64,000 bases of DNA from Halostella litorea (GTDB taxonomy: Archaea; Halobacteriota; Halobacteria; Halobacteriales; Natronoarchaeaceae). Below, piece after piece: positions 62,799 to 64,000 of the stretch. The notes under the pieces are model-generated. The model worked only from the letters and a program-made list of their open reading frames with translations, was not told the origin of the DNA and did not search any database. The translations under genes were made by a program, and so were the position numbers. Location: NCBI RefSeq assembly GCF_004785955.1, contig NZ_SJER01000004.1:310001-374000 (forward strand), given 5' to 3'. Position 1 is the first letter of the stretch. Every line of letters starts with the position of its first letter.

Positions 62799-62811
62799 AC
62801 GAACCGTCTCT

Positions 62812-62868
62812 ACCGTCCTCGGAGACCGACGGAATCGTGCGAATTTCGAAGCCTCAGACGGTTAACTT
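62812..62868. repeat. Imperfect ~57-bp direct repeat, copy A
   Basis: Copy A (62812-62868) and copy B (63226-63282) share CCGTC-TCGGAGAC, a degenerate middle and a nearly identical TTCGA-GCCTCAGACGGTT block. Copy A is followed by GTTAAC-TTCCT-GTTAAC (62861-62877). They flank the membrane-protein gene at 62933. Confidence 0.55.
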
Positions 62869-62932
62869 CCTGTTAACTGATAACTACAGCGTCTCAGGTA
62901 GATTCATTTCTGCGCGCTAATTATCGGCGACC

Positions 62933-63208
62933 ATGAAGTGGACGACGTTGCTCGCGGTCGGATTATTCGTTCTTGCCTGGCTCATGATGATTTATCGATC
63001 ACGGAAAGATAGCTGGCATACGAGCCGAATCGTCGGGATGTTTGTTTTCCTCGCTGGTGCTACCTGTGGAGTGTTTCTTGACAACTTGCTTTCCGCCGAG
63101 TCGTCGCTTCTTCCGTGGATAGAACCTATCTCAGCCGTAATTATGCTCGTCGGGCTATACATCGCGTGGGGTTGGAAATCCGAAGGGGACAACCCTCAGA
63201 CACAATAG
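62933..63208 (+). CDS. Small three-helix membrane protein
   Basis: A 91-residue membrane protein with helices TTLLAVGLFVLAWLMMIY, IVGMFVFLAGATCGVFL and PISAVIMLVGLYIAWGW and charged loops. It lies between the two copies of the direct repeat, as if part of a duplicated or inserted cassette. No family recognised. Confidence 0.55.
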   Translation: MKWTTLLAVGLFVLAWLMMIYRSRKDSWHTSRIVGMFVFLAGATCGVFLDNLLSAESSLLPWIEPISAVIMLVGLYIAWGWKSEGDNPQTQ

Positions 63209-63225
63209 ATGCAAGCTCCGTATCC

Positions 63226-63282
63226 ACCGTCGTCGGAGACGACGGATTCGGCGCGGACTTTCGAGGCCTCAGACGGTTGATC
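63226..63282. repeat. Imperfect ~57-bp direct repeat, copy B
   Basis: Second copy of the element at 62812-62868, with TTCGAGGCCTCAGACGGTT as the best-conserved part. It lies directly after the membrane-protein gene. It carries no GTTAAC palindrome. Confidence 0.5.
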
Positions 63283-63421
63283 TCTTGTTTAGCGTAGCCG
63301 GCAGAGCAGAACCAGCATACGGCATCGGGATCCGTCTTCTCATCGATAGATCAACGTCCCGACAGTGGCCGGACTAGTTGCGGACATGGTGGTGGGTGTA
63401 CGCCTGCGCCGCACTCGGTTC

Positions 63422-64000
63422 CTACGGGCCGTCGTGGTCGTGGTGGCGCGAGGCGTCGCGTTCGACGCCGTGGAACTCGAAGCGCGCGCCGCCGGCGTCG
63501 CTCTCCGTGAGCGTGATGTCCCAGCCGTGTGCCGACGCGATATCGTGGACGATGTTCAACCCGAACCCGGTGCCCTCGTCGTGCGTCGTGTACCCCACGT
63601 CGAACACCTGGTCGCGGTCCGCTTCGGGGATCCCCGGCCCGTTGTCCGCGACGAAAAACCCGTCGTCGAGCACGCCGACCGTCACCGTCACGTCCGCGCC
63701 GCCGTGCTGTCTCGCGTTCCGGAAGAGGTTCTCCAGAAGCTGGCCGAGTCGGCTCGGGTCACACGCCACCGTCCCGAGGCCGTCCTGGGTGTGGAGTGTC
63801 GCCGAATCCGTGCCCGCAACCCCCCAGGCGTCGTCGACGACCGCCGCGAGGTCCGCGGTCTCGAACTCGTCGATGTCCGCGCCCTGCCGGGCAAGCGTCA
63901 GGAGGTCCTCGATGAGGGCTTCCATCCGGTCGAGGGCGTCGCGCACCTGCTGGAAGTCCGCCTCGTCGCCGCTCTCCCGGGCGACTCCGAGATACCCGTC
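63422..64000 (-). CDS. Histidine kinase, C-terminal part (5' end cut by window)
   Basis: The visible 192-odd residues are the end of a PAS-type kinase: a HisKA-distal helix (DALDRMEALIEDLLTLARQG) and a HATPase domain with NLFRNARQHGG, DNGPGIP and GTGFGLNI. The HisKA phosphoacceptor lies beyond the right edge. It resembles the other kinases in this window. It runs to the window end. Confidence 0.85.
   Translation of the reverse strand, partial: DGYLGVARESGDEADFQQVRDALDRMEALIEDLLTLARQGADIDEFETADLAAVVDDAWGVAGTDSATLHTQDGLGTVACDPSRLGQLLENLFRNARQHGGADVTVTVGVLDDGFFVADNGPGIPEADRDQVFDVGYTTHDEGTGFGLNIVHDIASAHGWDITLTESDAGGARFEFHGVERDASRHHDHDGP

Noticed and set aside
1-64000. tRNA, rRNA, CRISPR array or intact IS element
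   Set aside because: I looked for repeats, cloverleaf-like segments and terminal inverted repeats and saw none that I could support by eye.

Overview
The window reads as a haloarchaeal (class Halobacteria) chromosome or large-replicon segment. Base composition is high in G+C, the encoded proteins are strongly acidic, and many genes carry a TATA-like element about 25-30 nt before the ATG with no leader. Typical haloarchaeal families are present: PAS/REC histidine kinases, HalOD1, Bat-type HTH, halocyanin, Tat lipoproteins and Orc1/Cdc6. I saw no rRNA, tRNA, CRISPR array or intact insertion sequence. Start codons were chosen by promoter spacing, homology and overlap logic.

Region by region. 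1-4.3 kb is an oxidative pentose locus: Gfo6-type xylose dehydrogenase (cut by the left edge), a 2-keto-3-deoxypentonate dehydratase, an enolase-superfamily sugar-acid dehydratase and a divergent IclR regulator, with shared operator-like dyads. 4.3-18.8 kb is mixed metabolism (MBL hydrolase, ATP-type PEP carboxykinase, aminotransferase plus RidA, thymidine kinase, CDGSH protein, DoxX, DUF21, DUF411, a Mo-cofactor protein and a methyltransferase), with two PAS kinases and several very small proteins. 19.0-21.2 kb is a ribbon-helix-helix gene followed by queD-queE-queC for preQ0/archaeosine. 21.5-25.8 kb is an iron-siderophore uptake unit (regulator, binding protein, permease, ATPase) with two DtxR-like palindromes. 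25.9-28.7 kb holds an ATPase-nuclease fusion, a HIT protein and a DUF952 protein.

28.9-41.6 kb has two large REC-PAS histidine kinases flanking a halocyanin, a divergent copper-amine-oxidase-like lipoprotein, two aldehyde dehydrogenases and a winged-helix regulator. This may be an extracellular amine-to-aldehyde-to-acid route. 42-46.9 kb carries a GH5 mannanase-like enzyme, membrane proteins and an Mrr-type endonuclease. 47-51.4 kb carries an orphan Orc1/Cdc6 and a three-gene overlapping operon: a degenerate RecA-like protein, an 84-residue protein and a PolB2-like polymerase. The two transcription units share the same promoter box at the same distance from their starts. I read this as a possible archaeal translesion-synthesis (mutasome-like) module, and it is the most interesting system in the window.

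51.8-56.6 kb carries a lipoprotein and a 1209-residue HTH-P-loop NTPase-TPR protein of STAND type. 56.8-62.2 kb holds an MBL hydrolase and a cluster of small regulators (DUF7344, HalOD1 twice, Lrp, Bat-type HTH) with decayed genes between them. 62.5-64 kb has two small membrane proteins, a duplicated intergenic element and a histidine kinase cut by the right edge.
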